Shown here piece by piece: positions 35,119 through 45,495 of a stretch of DNA of 64,000 bases. A program made the translations under genes and the position numbers. The notes below the pieces were generated by a model. The model was given only the letters and a program-made list of their open reading frames with translations. It had not been told where the DNA came from and ran no database searches. The DNA lies in assembly GCF_020532625.1 (NCBI RefSeq), contig NZ_JAJAUY010000002.1, positions 1-64,000 on the forward strand. The letters run 5' to 3'. Origin of the DNA: Streptomyces antimicrobicus (GTDB taxonomy: Bacteria; Actinomycetota; Actinomycetes; Streptomycetales; Streptomycetaceae). The first letter of the stretch is position 1; the number at the start of each line of letters is the position of its first letter.

Positions 35119-35736
35119 TCAGTCGCGGCCCGGCCCGTCCTCGGTTTCGAAGAGCCGGTCCAGGTAGCGCTCCACGGCTTCGAGCGCGGCGGCGGGGGTG
35201 ACCGCATCGAGTTCCAGCAGTGTGGTGAAACCGGTGAGGGCCAGCAGGAGGTTCGTCTCCAGCACCGGGTCGCGGTCCGGCTCGATGTACCCGTCGGCGA
35301 TCGCCTGCCGCACCACCTGCTCGACCATTGCGCGGCCCTGGAGGAGTCCGTCGCGGGCCCGCGCGTGGAGCTCCTCGTCGTGCAGCGCTTCCAGTACGTA
35401 CGCGGCGCTCATCCGGCTCTGGGCGCGTGCATCGGCGTGCAGGGGCAGGAGCTCGACCAGCATCACCCGCAGCACCTGCCGGGGGTGCGGGGGCTCGGGC
35501 AGCTCCGCCAGTGCCCGGCCGACTCGCAGCGCGGTCTGTTCGCCGGCGAAGTCCATGGCGAAGGAAAGCATCGCCGCTCGGGAGCGGAAGTAGTGCTGGA
35601 GCTGGCCGAGCGAGATGCCGGCTTCCTGGGCCACGTCACGCATGGTCAGGTGCCTGACGCCCTGCTGTTCCACGACCCTCCACAGCGCTCGCGCGATGGT
35701 CTCACGACGCTGCCGGTGATCGACCTGCTTGGGCAT
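35119..35736 (-). CDS. TetR-family repressor, divergent from esterase
   Basis: ATG 35736 gives a 205-residue protein beginning MPKQVDHRQRRETIARALWR; the codons upstream in frame are not typical of the family. The HTH reads LTMRDVAQEAGISLGQLQHY followed by FRSRAAMLSFAMDF. The C-terminal domain (TetR_C of BetI style) ends LEAVERYLDRLFETEDG. It is divergent from a carboxylesterase across a 95-bp gap that contains TTGACATAATACATCTGAC, with a consensus-like -35 and dyad character. It likely controls the esterase and itself. Confidence 0.85.
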   Translation of the reverse strand: MPKQVDHRQRRETIARALWRVVEQQGVRHLTMRDVAQEAGISLGQLQHYFRSRAAMLSFAMDFAGEQTALRVGRALAELPEPPHPRQVLRVMLVELLPLHADARAQSRMSAAYVLEALHDEELHARARDGLLQGRAMVEQVVRQAIADGYIEPDRDPVLETNLLLALTGFTTLLELDAVTPAAALEAVERYLDRLFETEDGPGRD

Positions 35737-35831
35737 GGGCTCGGCTGCTCCTTCGGTCTCTCCCTTTTCCAATACAGTTGACATAATACATCTGACTTAC
35801 AAAGCTGGGATGCCCGAAGGGGAGTACGCGC

Positions 35832-37325
35832 GTGTTCGAGCAGCAGCCCGTCGTCCGCACCACTGGAGGAATCGTCCGCGGCTTCGTGGACCGGACAGCC
35901 GCGGTCTTCCGCGGCATCCCCTACGCCCGACCGCCGGTCGGGGCGCTCCGCTTCGCCGCTCCCGCGCCGCCCGAGCGTTGGGAGGGCGTACGCGCGACGT
36001 GCGAGTTCGGCCCCCGTGTCCCGCAGTCCGGTCCGCTGCCGGCGGACCCCTCACCTCAGGGGACCGACTGGCTCACGCTGAACGTCTGCACCCCGGATCC
36101 CGGCCGGGCCGGGCTGCCGGTGCTGGTCTGGATCCATGGCGGCGGGTACATCTCGGGGAACTCCGGCGACCCGCTGTACGACCCGGTCGCTCTCGCCCGG
36201 GCAGGACTGGTCGTCGTGAGCGTGAACTACCGTGTCGGTGCGGAGGGGTTCGCTCACTTGGACGGCGCCCCGGCCAACCGGGCGTTCCTCGACCAGATCG
36301 CGGCCCTGCGGTGGGTGCGGCGCAACATCGCCCGGTTCGGCGGCGACCCCGACCGGGTGACCGTCGCCGGACAGTCCGCCGGTGCGGGGTCTGTCGCCGC
36401 ACTGCTGACCATGGACACGGCACGCGGTCTGTTCCGCCGGGCCATCGCCCACAGCGTCCCGGGCAACCTCTGCACCCCGGCCCTGGCCGCCGAGGTCAGC
36501 GTCGAGCTCGCCCGGCTGCTGGGTACCGGATCCACCGCCGCCGCCCTGGCCGAGACGGACCCGTGGCACCTGGCCGCGGCGGTCACCGACCTGGGGGCGG
36601 CCCTGCCGCAGCACCTCCCGCGCTGGGGCCGGCTCGCGGCGAGCGGCATCGCGACCGTTCCCGTCGTCGACGGCGACGTCCTCTCCGCTCCGCCCTGGTC
36701 CGCCTTGGCTTCCCGGCGAGCCGAGGGCGTCGACCTGCTCGTCGGTCACACCCGCGACGAGTTCCGGTTGTTCAGTGTCCTCAGCGGACGGCACGGCACC
36801 TTCACCGGCGAGGAGGCCAGCCATCACCTGGAGCTGTTCGCACCCCCGTCCGGGCCGGCCGGCTACCGCGCCGCGCACCCGGAGGCCACCCCCTCGGACC
36901 TGCTCGAAGCTGTCAGCTCCGACGCACTGTTCCGCATACCCTCGCTCCACCTGGCAGAGGCCAACACCACGGCCGGCGGCACCTTGTACCTCTTCGAACT
37001 CGCGCTGCCCGCCCCGGCGATGAACGGCGCTCTCGGCGCCTGCCACGGCCTGGACCTCCCTCTGGCGTTCGGCACCCTGAGCAGCCCCATGGGCGAGCAG
37101 TTCCTCGGCACACCACCCGCGCCGGAGGTCGTCCAGGCCTCGCGCGAGTTGCAGGAAGCCTGGGTCCGCTTCACCACTACCGGCGATCCCGGATGGCCCG
37201 CTTTCACCCCCCGGCATCAGCTCACCCGGGTCCTGGACGTCCACTCCACCACCACCCGCTATCCCGAGCAGAGCTCCCGCGACATCTGGGCCGGCCACCC
37301 CCTGACCGCTTACGACATCCTCTGA
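35832..37325 (+). CDS. Type-B carboxylesterase
   Basis: This 497-residue protein starts at GTG 35832. It has the full alpha/beta-hydrolase carboxylesterase signature: FRGIPYARPPVGALRF, oxyanion hole HGGGY (residues 102-106), catalytic Ser182 in GQSAGAGS, acidic residue near TRDEFRLF and His in ACHGLDLPLAFGTL. Only one Cys lies in the LNVCTP segment, as usual for bacterial members. There is no signal peptide, so it is probably cytosolic. It should hydrolyse esters or carbamates such as p-nitrobenzyl esters. It is regulated by the divergent TetR gene, probably in response to an ester inducer. Confidence 0.9.
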   Translation: MFEQQPVVRTTGGIVRGFVDRTAAVFRGIPYARPPVGALRFAAPAPPERWEGVRATCEFGPRVPQSGPLPADPSPQGTDWLTLNVCTPDPGRAGLPVLVWIHGGGYISGNSGDPLYDPVALARAGLVVVSVNYRVGAEGFAHLDGAPANRAFLDQIAALRWVRRNIARFGGDPDRVTVAGQSAGAGSVAALLTMDTARGLFRRAIAHSVPGNLCTPALAAEVSVELARLLGTGSTAAALAETDPWHLAAAVTDLGAALPQHLPRWGRLAASGIATVPVVDGDVLSAPPWSALASRRAEGVDLLVGHTRDEFRLFSVLSGRHGTFTGEEASHHLELFAPPSGPAGYRAAHPEATPSDLLEAVSSDALFRIPSLHLAEANTTAGGTLYLFELALPAPAMNGALGACHGLDLPLAFGTLSSPMGEQFLGTPPAPEVVQASRELQEAWVRFTTTGDPGWPAFTPRHQLTRVLDVHSTTTRYPEQSSRDIWAGHPLTAYDIL

Positions 37326-37611
37326 CAAAGGCCCGGCAGACCTCCGCGGAGGCCGCCCCGTGCTCCCCCGCCACGCAGGCCCCGGCCGGCTTCCCGCTCC
37401 TGGCCGGCTGCGGGACCGGCGGAGCGCGGGTCCGGCGGAGCGCGGTCGACACCCGACACCATGACATCGGGCAGCGGCACTTCATCATGTTGAGGGGTGG
37501 GCCGGGTCGCCGCGGCGCGGGGCTCGGATACGAGGCTCGGGACACTCCGCTGACCGAAAGGGGTCGGTCCGCTACTTCCGTGCACGACTTCCAGCGCGAC
37601 GCCCGGGCCTG
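37326..37611. other. Gene-free stretch between convergent genes
   Basis: I find no supported gene. The left part follows the esterase stop; the right part is what remains of the ferredoxin's missing C-terminus, without readable homology. Confidence 0.4.
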
Positions 37612-37875
<264 letters not shown>

Positions 37876-37931
37876 TCACCCCCGGCACTTGTGGGACATG
37901 ACTGCGCTGCGGCAGGGACCGGAAACGGGAG

Positions 37932-38900
37932 TTACAGCTTGCGGGGTTCGTTGTTCCGGGCCGGGTCCGTGATGCTGATGCCCGCGGGGATGAAGCCGCG
38001 CTGGCCCCTGGCGGCCAGTCCTCTCAGGTGCTGCCGGTAGCGCTCGGGGGAGACGACCTTCACGTTGAAGAGCATCCGGGAGTGGTCGACGCCGCAGAGT
38101 TCGGCGCACTTGCCCCTGAAGGTGCCCTCCTCGCTGGGTGTCACCTCGAAGACGTTGACGTTGTGGCCGGGGAAGACGTCCTGCTTCATCAGGAACGGCA
38201 ACACCCAGAAGGAGTGGATCACGTCGGTGGACGTCAGGATGAACCGGACCTTCTCGCCCTTGGGCAGCCACAGGGTGGGACCCGGGTTGCCGGTCTGCGG
38301 GTTGCGGATGCCGGGGACCCCCACGTCGTGGACGCCCTCGGCCCCTGCCGGGAAGGTGTTGATGTGCCGGTCCGGAACGATCTGAAGGTTCCGGTCGGCC
38401 TTCGCGTCACCGGTGGCGGCGTTGCCGTCCACGTCCTCGATGTAGTTGAAGCCCCAGCTCCACTGGAACCCGACCACGTTGATGGTGTGGGCCGGCTTCT
38501 TGCTGAGCTCCAGGAGCTGGGCCTCGTCGCGGGCGGTGAAGTAGAAGAGGACCGAGACGATGATCAGGGGAACCACGGTGTACAGCGCCTCGATGGGCAT
38601 GTTGTACCGGGTCTGCGGGGGAATCTCGACATTCGTCCTGGTACGCCGGTGGAAGATGACCGCCCACATGACCAGCCCCCACACCAGCAGGCCGACGACG
38701 AGCGCGGCCGCCCACGAGCCCTGCCACAGGGAGAGGATCCGAGGAGCCTCTTCCGTGACCGGGGTCGGCATCCCCAGACGGGGGAAGTCCCGCCATGTGC
38801 AACCGGAAGCGGTCGCCAGGACCAGGACAGCGGCCAGCACCCGCACCGGCCTGCGCCGCAGGAGACCCCGCAGAGGGCGGTCACAGCGGTTGAGATTCAT
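37932..38900 (-). CDS. ctaC: Cytochrome c oxidase subunit II (orphan copy)
   Basis: This 322-residue protein starts at ATG 38900. A lipoprotein signal (RVLAAVLVLATASGC) places it in the membrane. Two TM helices follow (AAALVVGLLVWGLVMWAVIF and YTVVPLIIVSVLFYFTA). The periplasmic cupredoxin domain has QWSWGFNY for electron entry and the CuA site: H in DVIHSFWVLPFL, then CAELCGVDHSRM. All CuA ligands are present, so it should pass electrons from cytochrome c to subunit I. No ctaD, ctaE or ctaF lies nearby. It is an extra copy beside a damaged ferredoxin and may serve under special conditions. Confidence 0.9.
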   Translation of the reverse strand: MNLNRCDRPLRGLLRRRPVRVLAAVLVLATASGCTWRDFPRLGMPTPVTEEAPRILSLWQGSWAAALVVGLLVWGLVMWAVIFHRRTRTNVEIPPQTRYNMPIEALYTVVPLIIVSVLFYFTARDEAQLLELSKKPAHTINVVGFQWSWGFNYIEDVDGNAATGDAKADRNLQIVPDRHINTFPAGAEGVHDVGVPGIRNPQTGNPGPTLWLPKGEKVRFILTSTDVIHSFWVLPFLMKQDVFPGHNVNVFEVTPSEEGTFRGKCAELCGVDHSRMLFNVKVVSPERYRQHLRGLAARGQRGFIPAGISITDPARNNEPRKL

Positions 38901-39290
38901 GTAGCGCCTTCCCGAGGCTTCTGCCGGTGGAGCGGACGTCGACGGCGGCCGACTCGCGCGCGGTCGCCGACCCGACGCCGGCAGGACGTACGGAGCCTTA
39001 TGCCGACAAAACACTACTGGTCACGCTCGGCCGTCGCATGGAACGCGCCGCTGCGGTTGGTCTGGCTGGCCCAGGGCCCTTGACCAGGCCACTGGTCGGG
39101 CAGCCCGCCATCGGCCGCTGGCAGCAGGACGGGAGGCGGCACGAGTGTGCGCCCTCCCCCGGACGCTGAGAGCGGCCTGGCGAAGTGCGGACGGCCGACG
39201 GCCGGGCGGGGGCGGGCGTGGTCCGGGTCGAGGAGGAGGGGGCGTACGGGGGGGGCGGCCCGGATGGTCGGTCGGCGAGCGCGGGCGTCT
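38901..39290. other. Gene-free stretch
   Basis: I find no supported gene. The left part is the 5' region of the oxidase subunit gene; the right part lies downstream of the repeat protein that ends at 39291. No clear terminator is visible. Confidence 0.4.
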
Positions 39291-40514
39291 TTAGAACGGG
39301 AGTTCCAGGGAGTAGCCGTTCTCGTCCCGGGTGACGGCGGTCGGCTTCGGTCGGGCGGTGCGCTGTTCGACCACGGTGGGGTGGACGGCGATCGCTTCGT
39401 CGACGCGGCCGGGGCCGGCGAGGGCACAGGCCCGCCAGTGGTGCTGGAACTCCTCGTGACCGTGGTGCGGCACGACGCTGGGGTGCTCGACCAGGTAGAG
39501 CACGTCCTGGGGGCGGTCGAGGAGCGAGACGAGTGGTGCCAGGAGGTTGGAGCAGTCGTACCAGCCGAAGCCTGGTTCGGCCACGGTGATCGCGTCGTCC
39601 AGCCGCCCGTCGCGCAGCAGGGTCGCGGAGAGCCAGGCGCGGTGGCCGACCCAGTCGTCGGCGGCGATGGCCTCCCGCACCGCCGCCTCGGCCTCTTCTG
39701 CCCTTCCCCGGTCGCGCAGGGCTTGAGCGTAGACGGCCAGGACGACACGCGCGTCGCCTCCGGCGGCCAGCTCGCGCAGGGCGTCGAGCCGGCCGTGGCG
39801 TGCCAGCAGCTCGGCGTAGGCGGTCAGGGTGTCCTGCCCGAGGAAGTGACGACCGGCTATGTCCCGGCCGAGGAGCCGGATCGCCTCGTCGACCCGGCCC
39901 GCGCGCTCGAGCACCCGGGCCTGGAGGCCTTGCGCCTGCGAGAACGGGTGGTTCCACCGGCCTTGGCCGCGTGCCCCGCGCGCGCTTCGCGCGCGGGGGG
40001 CGATCAGCTGGAGCATCCGCTCGTCACGGTCCCGGCCCTCTGTGATCTCCACCAGGACCGGCAGGATCCACGGTTCGTCCAGGTGCGGGACGAGCAGGTC
40101 GATGGCCTCGTCGATGCGTCCCGCTGCGGCGAGCAGCTCGGCGAACGCGCGACATGTGGTCGCCGAGGCGCGGCCGGCCTCGTCCGGACGGACCAGATCC
40201 AGGGCCTCCTCCGTCCGGCCGGCCCGGAGCAGGATGTCGGCCTGCGCCCACAGGGCGTCGCGCCACCCGGTCGCGACGAAGGGCTCCATCACCCGCAGCG
40301 CCCGACCGAACTCCTCCGTCCGGCACAGCGCCTGCGCCGCGCCCTGCGCGCAGAACCACTCACCGCGCTCCACCGCCGCCCGGATCACCAGGTCCAGGTG
40401 GCCCTGCTCCAGCAGCAGGTCCACCATGCGCGGCGGAAGACCGCCGAAGTGGCGCGCCTGCCATTCAAGATCGTCCACGTTCACGGGGGCGAGCGTAAGG
40501 GTGCCCCCTGACAT
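39291..40514 (-). CDS. Tetratricopeptide-like repeat protein
   Basis: This protein is 407 residues from ATG 40514. GTG 40484 (VNVDDLEWQARHFGG) is an alternative start that fits similar Streptomyces proteins better. The sequence consists of repeated helical pairs of ~33 residues with the recurring phrase LLxxGRxDEAIxLL (LLRAGRTEEALDLV, LAAAGRIDEAIDLLVPH, LERAGRVDEAIRLL, LRDGRLDDAITVAEP). It is an all-helical solenoid, cytosolic, and likely a protein-binding scaffold. A GC-rich hairpin within the coding region near 39975-40000 encodes the Arg/Ala run RARSARGARG. The binding partner is unknown. Confidence 0.75.
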   Translation of the reverse strand: MSGGTLTLAPVNVDDLEWQARHFGGLPPRMVDLLLEQGHLDLVIRAAVERGEWFCAQGAAQALCRTEEFGRALRVMEPFVATGWRDALWAQADILLRAGRTEEALDLVRPDEAGRASATTCRAFAELLAAAGRIDEAIDLLVPHLDEPWILPVLVEITEGRDRDERMLQLIAPRARSARGARGQGRWNHPFSQAQGLQARVLERAGRVDEAIRLLGRDIAGRHFLGQDTLTAYAELLARHGRLDALRELAAGGDARVVLAVYAQALRDRGRAEEAEAAVREAIAADDWVGHRAWLSATLLRDGRLDDAITVAEPGFGWYDCSNLLAPLVSLLDRPQDVLYLVEHPSVVPHHGHEEFQHHWRACALAGPGRVDEAIAVHPTVVEQRTARPKPTAVTRDENGYSLELPF

Positions 40515-40626
40515 CCCGTGGGCGGAAGCCTCATGGACGGCCTGTGCGTCGGCGCATGCCGGCGGGGGGCTTGCGGCTGCCCGGCAGCTGAGGCCCTCGG
40601 AAGGTGCCCGACATGCGGAGGGCCTG

Positions 40627-41115
40627 CTACTCAGCGACCTCCTGAGCACTCCCCTGGCGTGTGGCGCCGGCTGCGGCCACCACCCAGCCTGCCACCCACA
40701 GCGCGCCCACGGCGAGTGCCGCGGCAGCCGCTCCGGCATCGGGGGGCGGGGCGCCCAGGCCGGGAGCCAAGCCCGTTGCCCGCGCGGCGAAGCCGATGAC
40801 GCCGGACCCGACCATCAGGATGCCGGCCCAGGAGACCAGCAACACGCCCCGCCGGATCCATCGGCCGGCCGGTGGACGGACCAGCAGCAGGGCGACCAGC
40901 GCCATCAGCAGGCCGAGAGCGGCGTTGCCCAGTTGCGCCGCCGTGACATCGCCGATGGACGCGTACGCCTCGGGCGGGGCGGGGAATCCCGGCATGCCCA
41001 GTTCACCGGACCGCGCGAGGTCGACCTTGCTGAGGGTGTAGGCGAGCGCACCCGCGCACGCAGTGAGGGCGCCGGCCCGCTGCGCCCGCGTCCGCTTGCT
41101 CGTTGCCGTGTTCAT
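40627..41115 (-). CDS. Four-TM membrane protein
   Basis: This protein is 162 residues from ATG 41115. Hydrophobic segments lie at about residues 15-29, 62-80, 90-110 and 128-150 (LGLLMALVALLLV, VLLVSWAGILMVGSGVIGFA, ALWVAGWVVAAAGA), with a periplasmic loop between the first two (SKVDLARSGELGMPGFP). It resembles small Streptomyces integral membrane proteins of unknown function. There is no enzymatic motif. It lies 112 bases upstream of the repeat-protein gene on the same strand and may be co-transcribed with it. Confidence 0.75.
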   Translation of the reverse strand: MNTATSKRTRAQRAGALTACAGALAYTLSKVDLARSGELGMPGFPAPPEAYASIGDVTAAQLGNAALGLLMALVALLLVRPPAGRWIRRGVLLVSWAGILMVGSGVIGFAARATGLAPGLGAPPPDAGAAAAALAVGALWVAGWVVAAAGATRQGSAQEVAE

Positions 41116-41382
41116 GACTCCATCCTGGTAGGGAGCCCGCAGTGCCGCGTCCCCCGGCCGAACCGTCCGCCTCCCCCGTCCGGGGGAGGGACCACGAACC
41201 GGTGCCGTCCGCGTGGCTCAGGTGGCGTGTGGCGAAGGTGGCGTGTTCCGACTGCGGCGCCCGCCGGGGACGCGGCTCGCACGTGAGCGTCCCTGGGGCG
41301 GGCAAGCCGAAATCCCGTGGAGGTCACCTGGGTGGCGTGGAATGATCTTCGGCGACTGTTGACGGAAGGAAAGGCCGACAGC

Positions 41383-42186
41383 GTGTACGTACCGCCCTCC
41401 GCGCGAGCTCTCGACGACGACGAGCGTGAGCTCGTGGAGCTGGCGCGCCGCACCATAGACGCGCATACCGACGCCGGGCCCGACGAGGACGGGATCCACA
41501 CGATGGGCGCCGCGGTCATGGCCGCCGACCACCGGATGTTCGCCGGGGTGAACCTCTACCACTTCACCGGCGGTCCCTGCGCCGAACTCGTGGCTCTGGG
41601 CGCCGCGCGAGCCCAGGGCGCCCGCCAGATGCGCTGCATCGTGGCCGTGGGAAACCACGGCCGGGGGGTCATCGGCCCGTGCGGGCGCGATCGGCAGGTC
41701 TTTGCGGACTACTACCCCACCATGCGCGTCATCGTGCCCACGCCCGCGGGGCCAAGGTCGGTTCTCGCCGCCGACCTGATGCCGCTGACCCAGCGATGGA
41801 CCCCGGACGGCATGGCCGGTCTCGATCCCTCGCTCTACCAAGACCCCGAGGCGGCCGGCCCCCCGATCATCCGGTTCAACCCCCGCTACCTCGAAGACGT
41901 CCGCTCCGGCGCCAAGACCAGGACCACCCGCTTCCGGGACCCGGCCCGGCTCGGGCCGGCCCGGCTGGTGTTCGAGAGCGACCCCGAAGTCGTCCTGCCG
42001 GCAGAGGTGACCGGCATCAGGCACTGCCTGGTCGACGAGCTCACCGACCAGGACGCCCGGGCCGAGGCACTCACGACCGCAGACGAACTCCGGGAAGTCC
42101 TCAAGCGCCACTACCCGGATCTGGCTGGCACCGACGAAGTCGACGTCGTCACCTTCCGGATCGACGGCGGGACAGGCGCTGTTTGA
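41383..42186 (+). CDS. Cytidine-deaminase-like/ASCH fusion protein
   Basis: This protein is 267 residues from GTG 41383, with GGAAAGG eight bases upstream. Residues ~10-130 form a cytidine/blasticidin-S deaminase fold: the zinc and general-base site FTGGPCAELVALGAARA and the second block GVIGPCGRDRQVFADYYP. The usual PCxxC is PCGRD, so one zinc Cys is replaced by Asp. Residues ~165-265 form an ASCH domain: IIRFNPRYLEDVRSGAKTRT then TRFRD, with the G-K-T-x-T-R core used by YqfB, the N4-acetylcytidine amidohydrolase. The fusion suggests one polypeptide that removes an N4 modification and then deaminates the pyrimidine. It converges on the next operon across a terminator. Confidence 0.8.
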   Translation: MYVPPSARALDDDERELVELARRTIDAHTDAGPDEDGIHTMGAAVMAADHRMFAGVNLYHFTGGPCAELVALGAARAQGARQMRCIVAVGNHGRGVIGPCGRDRQVFADYYPTMRVIVPTPAGPRSVLAADLMPLTQRWTPDGMAGLDPSLYQDPEAAGPPIIRFNPRYLEDVRSGAKTRTTRFRDPARLGPARLVFESDPEVVLPAEVTGIRHCLVDELTDQDARAEALTTADELREVLKRHYPDLAGTDEVDVVTFRIDGGTGAV

Positions 42187-42273
42187 ATCGCGCCGGCACC
42201 GGCCCGGCACCACAGCGGAACGCGGGCGTTCCGGCGTGTTCCCGGCGACAGGAGCGCTTCCCTGGCGGGACCC

Positions 42274-42300
42274 GTCACAGCCGGCGAGGCCGGCTGTGAC
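42274..42300. terminator. Bidirectional hairpin terminator
   Basis: GTCACAGCCGGC and GCCGGCTGTGAC form a perfect 12-bp stem with a GAG loop, extended outside by GCGGGAC/GTCCCGC. It stands between the convergent deaminase-ASCH gene and the monooxygenase gene. Confidence 0.85.
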
Positions 42301-42311
42301 CGTCGTCCCGC

Positions 42312-43514
42312 TCAGGACGCACCCACCGGTCGCAGCGCCCGCGAGAACCCCCGGTCGTCGTGCAGCCACGACACCTTCTCGTACAGCGCGTCGTCGGAGA
42401 GGCCGGAGAGCATCGCGTTCCTGGCTGCGGCCTCCTGCCCGGCCGGGTGGTAGAGGCTCCGGCCCATCTCCCTCGCCACCCACTGGGCGTCAGCCGTGCG
42501 CCGGCGCCGTCTGCTCTCGTACTCCGCCCACGCCAGGGCGAAGCCGCCCTCCGCGCAGGCGAGCACCTCACCGAGGACGACCGCGTCCTCCAGAGCCATG
42601 CAGGCCCCCTGGGCCGCGTACTGGAGCATCGGGTGGGCGGCGTCGCCGAGCAGGGTCACCCGCCGGTCCGTCCAACTGCCCACCGGGTCCCGGTCGCACA
42701 GCACCCATTCCCTCCACTGCGCGCCGAGCTCCAGCAACTCCCGGGCGGTCCTCCCCAGGTCGGCGAAGGCCCCTAGGACCCGGTCGCGCCCGGTCGGCCT
42801 GCCGACGACCACCTGCCGCGCGCCGTCGTCGCGGGTCGCCGCGAGGTTGAGGTACTTGCCCTCGCCGATCGGGTAGTGCACGAAGTGCCAGCGCGGTCCG
42901 GCCCACAAGGTCACGCAGTTCCACCGCAGATGCGGCGGGACCTCGTCCATCGGGATGACCGAGCGGAAGATCGTGTGGCCCGAGACCCGCGGCTCGCCGT
43001 CGCCGACGAGCTGCGCCCGCACGGCGGAGCGGATGCCGTCGGCGCCGACCAGCGCCGCCCCGCGCACCCGCTGCCCCGACTCCAGGACGGCGGTCACCGA
43101 CGCCGCGTCCTGCTCGTAGGCGGTGACGCGGCTGTCGGTGCGCAGGTCGACGGCGTCGCAGGCGCGGCACGCGGCGAGCAGCGGCTCGTACAGGTCCGCG
43201 CGGCGGACCACCGCGTACGGGTTGCCGAAGCGCTTCCGGTAGCGCTCGGTCAGCGGCATGCTGCGCACGCGCTCGTCGGTCGTGCCGTCCATGAACCGCA
43301 GTTCGTCGACGTACACGGCCAGCGCGCGCACCGCGTCCCCGACGCCGAGCCGGTCCAGGGCGTGGAAGCCGTTGGGCCCGATCTGGATGCCCGCGCCCAG
43401 TTCGGTGAAGGCGCCGCGGCGCTCCAGGACCACCGCCCGGTGGCCCGCTTGCGCGACGCTCAAAGCGGCGGCGAGGCCGCCGATGCCGCCCCCGGCGACG
43501 AGTACGGTCGACAT
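42312..43514 (-). CDS. FAD-dependent aromatic-ring monooxygenase
   Basis: This protein has 400 residues from ATG 43514. It is a group A flavoprotein monooxygenase: Rossmann motif VLVAGGGIGGLAAAL, DG motif LVGADGIRSAVRA and FAD-ribityl motif LLGDAAHPMLQYAAQGACMA. It is most like 3-hydroxybenzoate 6-hydroxylase/salicylate hydroxylase enzymes. As last gene of the chorismate-to-3-hydroxyanthranilate operon it should hydroxylate (possibly with decarboxylation) 3-hydroxyanthranilate or its N-acetyl form. It follows the PhzE-like gene by 23 bases. Confidence 0.85.
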   Translation of the reverse strand: MSTVLVAGGGIGGLAAALSVAQAGHRAVVLERRGAFTELGAGIQIGPNGFHALDRLGVGDAVRALAVYVDELRFMDGTTDERVRSMPLTERYRKRFGNPYAVVRRADLYEPLLAACRACDAVDLRTDSRVTAYEQDAASVTAVLESGQRVRGAALVGADGIRSAVRAQLVGDGEPRVSGHTIFRSVIPMDEVPPHLRWNCVTLWAGPRWHFVHYPIGEGKYLNLAATRDDGARQVVVGRPTGRDRVLGAFADLGRTARELLELGAQWREWVLCDRDPVGSWTDRRVTLLGDAAHPMLQYAAQGACMALEDAVVLGEVLACAEGGFALAWAEYESRRRRRTADAQWVAREMGRSLYHPAGQEAAARNAMLSGLSDDALYEKVSWLHDDRGFSRALRPVGAS

Positions 43515-43537
43515 GGTGTCCCTTCCGTGGTGGTGAC

Positions 43538-45495
43538 TCAGACGAGGGCGGCGGCGGGGGCGGGGGCGCCGGCGAGCACGTGGACGAGGGCGTCTCGGAG
43601 GATGCCGGTTCCGTCCTCGGTGAGCACAGACTCGGGGTGGAACTGCATCGAGCAGAAGCCCGTCCCGCGCAGCGCGTGGACCTCGCCGGTCGCCGGATCG
43701 CGGCTGACCTCGACGACCCCCGGGACGGTCGGCGCCTCGGCCTTGTCCTCGTCGCAGCGGGCGACGAAGGTGTTGTAGAAGCCGACGCGCACCTGGCGGC
43801 CGAAGAGGTCGATCTCGCGCTGCACCCCTTGGTGGGGCACGTCCCGGCGCACCAGTTCGAGGCCGAGCAGCCCGCTGAGGACCTGGTGGCTCAGGCACAC
43901 CGCCACGAAGGGCCGTCCGGTGTCGAGCAGTCGCCGCAGGTCTGCGCGCAGGTGGGCGATCTTGGCCAGTGCGTCGTCGCGGGGGTCGCCGGGGCCCGGT
44001 CCCATGACCACCAGGTCATGGCCGTCCAGGCAGTACGGCTCGTCGAAGCGGCGCACCGTCACCGCCATCCCCATCGAGCGCAGCAGATGGGCGATCATCG
44101 AGGTGAAGGTGTCCTCGGCGTCCACCACCAGGGCCGTGCGGCCGGCCAGTGCCGGTCCCCGGCCGCGGGCCGGGGCGTCCGCCGCGGCCTGCGCGCTGCG
44201 CCGCTGTGCCGCCGCCTCGTCGCGGAGCCAGAAGCCGGCGATGTCCTCGTTGCGGCTCTCCAACGCCCTGCGCACGTCGGGGTGGTCGGCGAACCGGCGC
44301 GGGCGTGGGCTGAGCGCCGCCAGCAGCCCCTCGGCCTTCGCGCGCGTCTCCGCCACCTCGGACCACGGGTCGGAGCCGCGGACCAGTGTCGCGCCGACGC
44401 CGATGCTGAGGCGTCCGGAGCGGTCGATGTCCGCGGTGCGGATGAGGATGGAGGAGTCGAGCCGGCGGGCGCCGTCGGTGTCCCTGCCGATCAGGGCCGC
44501 CACGCCGCTGTAGTAGCCGCGCCCGCCCGCCTCGTGGCGGCGGATGACCCGGCAGGCGCTCTCCAGCGGGCTGCCGGTCACCGTGGGGGCGAACAGCGTC
44601 TCGCGCAGGACCTCCCGTACGTCGCGCACGGTGCGGCCCTCGATGAAGTACTCGGTGTGGGCGAGCCGCGCCATCTCCTTCAGCCGGGGGCCGATGACGC
44701 GCCCCCCGCTCTCGCAGATGCGGGCCATCATCTTCAGCTCCTCGTCGAGGACCATGTACAGCTCGTCGGACTCCTTGCGGTCGGCGAGGAACTCCAGGAG
44801 CGTCTGCAGGGTCGGTCCCGAGGGCGGGTAGCGGTAGGTGCCGCTGATGGGGTTCATCACGGCTGTGCCGCCTGCCACGCTGATGTGCCGCTCCGGGGTG
44901 GCGCCGACCAGGGTCCGGTCGCCGGTGTGGACGATGAAGGTCCAGTAGGCGCCCTGCTCCCGCTCCACGAGCCGCCGGAAGAACGCGAGCGCGACGGCGG
45001 GGGTGTACCCGCCGATGTCGGCCACGAAGGAGCGTCTGATGACGAAGTTCGCCCCCTCTCCCCGGCCGATCTCCTCCTCGACCACGCGCCGCACCGTCCG
45101 GGCATACGTCTCGTCGTCCACGTCGAAACGGGCACCGTGCAGCGGAGCGGGGACGTCGGGGATGCGGCGCAGTGCCTCCGCCAGCGGTACCGAGTCCTGC
45201 TCGCGTACGGTCATGGCCAGCAGCGGGGTTCCGTCGTCGACGGCGGCGTAGCCGCGTTCGGCGATCTGCCGGTAGGGGATGAGCGCCAGGACCTCGTGCC
45301 GGCCGGGTGCGCCGTCCGGGGCCTCGGGGAGCGGCAGGTCGTCCAGGGCCGCCACCTCCACGACCTCGCCCAGCAGGACCTCGAGCTGCTCGGCCGCCCC
45401 GGACTCGGGGCGGTGCAGCAGCGCGAAGGGGGGCGGGTCCGCGGCCAGGACGCGGTCGAGCGGGGCGGGGGCCGGGGCCGACGGCCGGTCCGCGG

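Noticed and set aside
39975..40000. Hairpin terminator CCGCGCGCGC/GCGCGCGGGG
   Set aside because: It lies inside the coding sequence of the repeat protein, whose frame continues on both sides.
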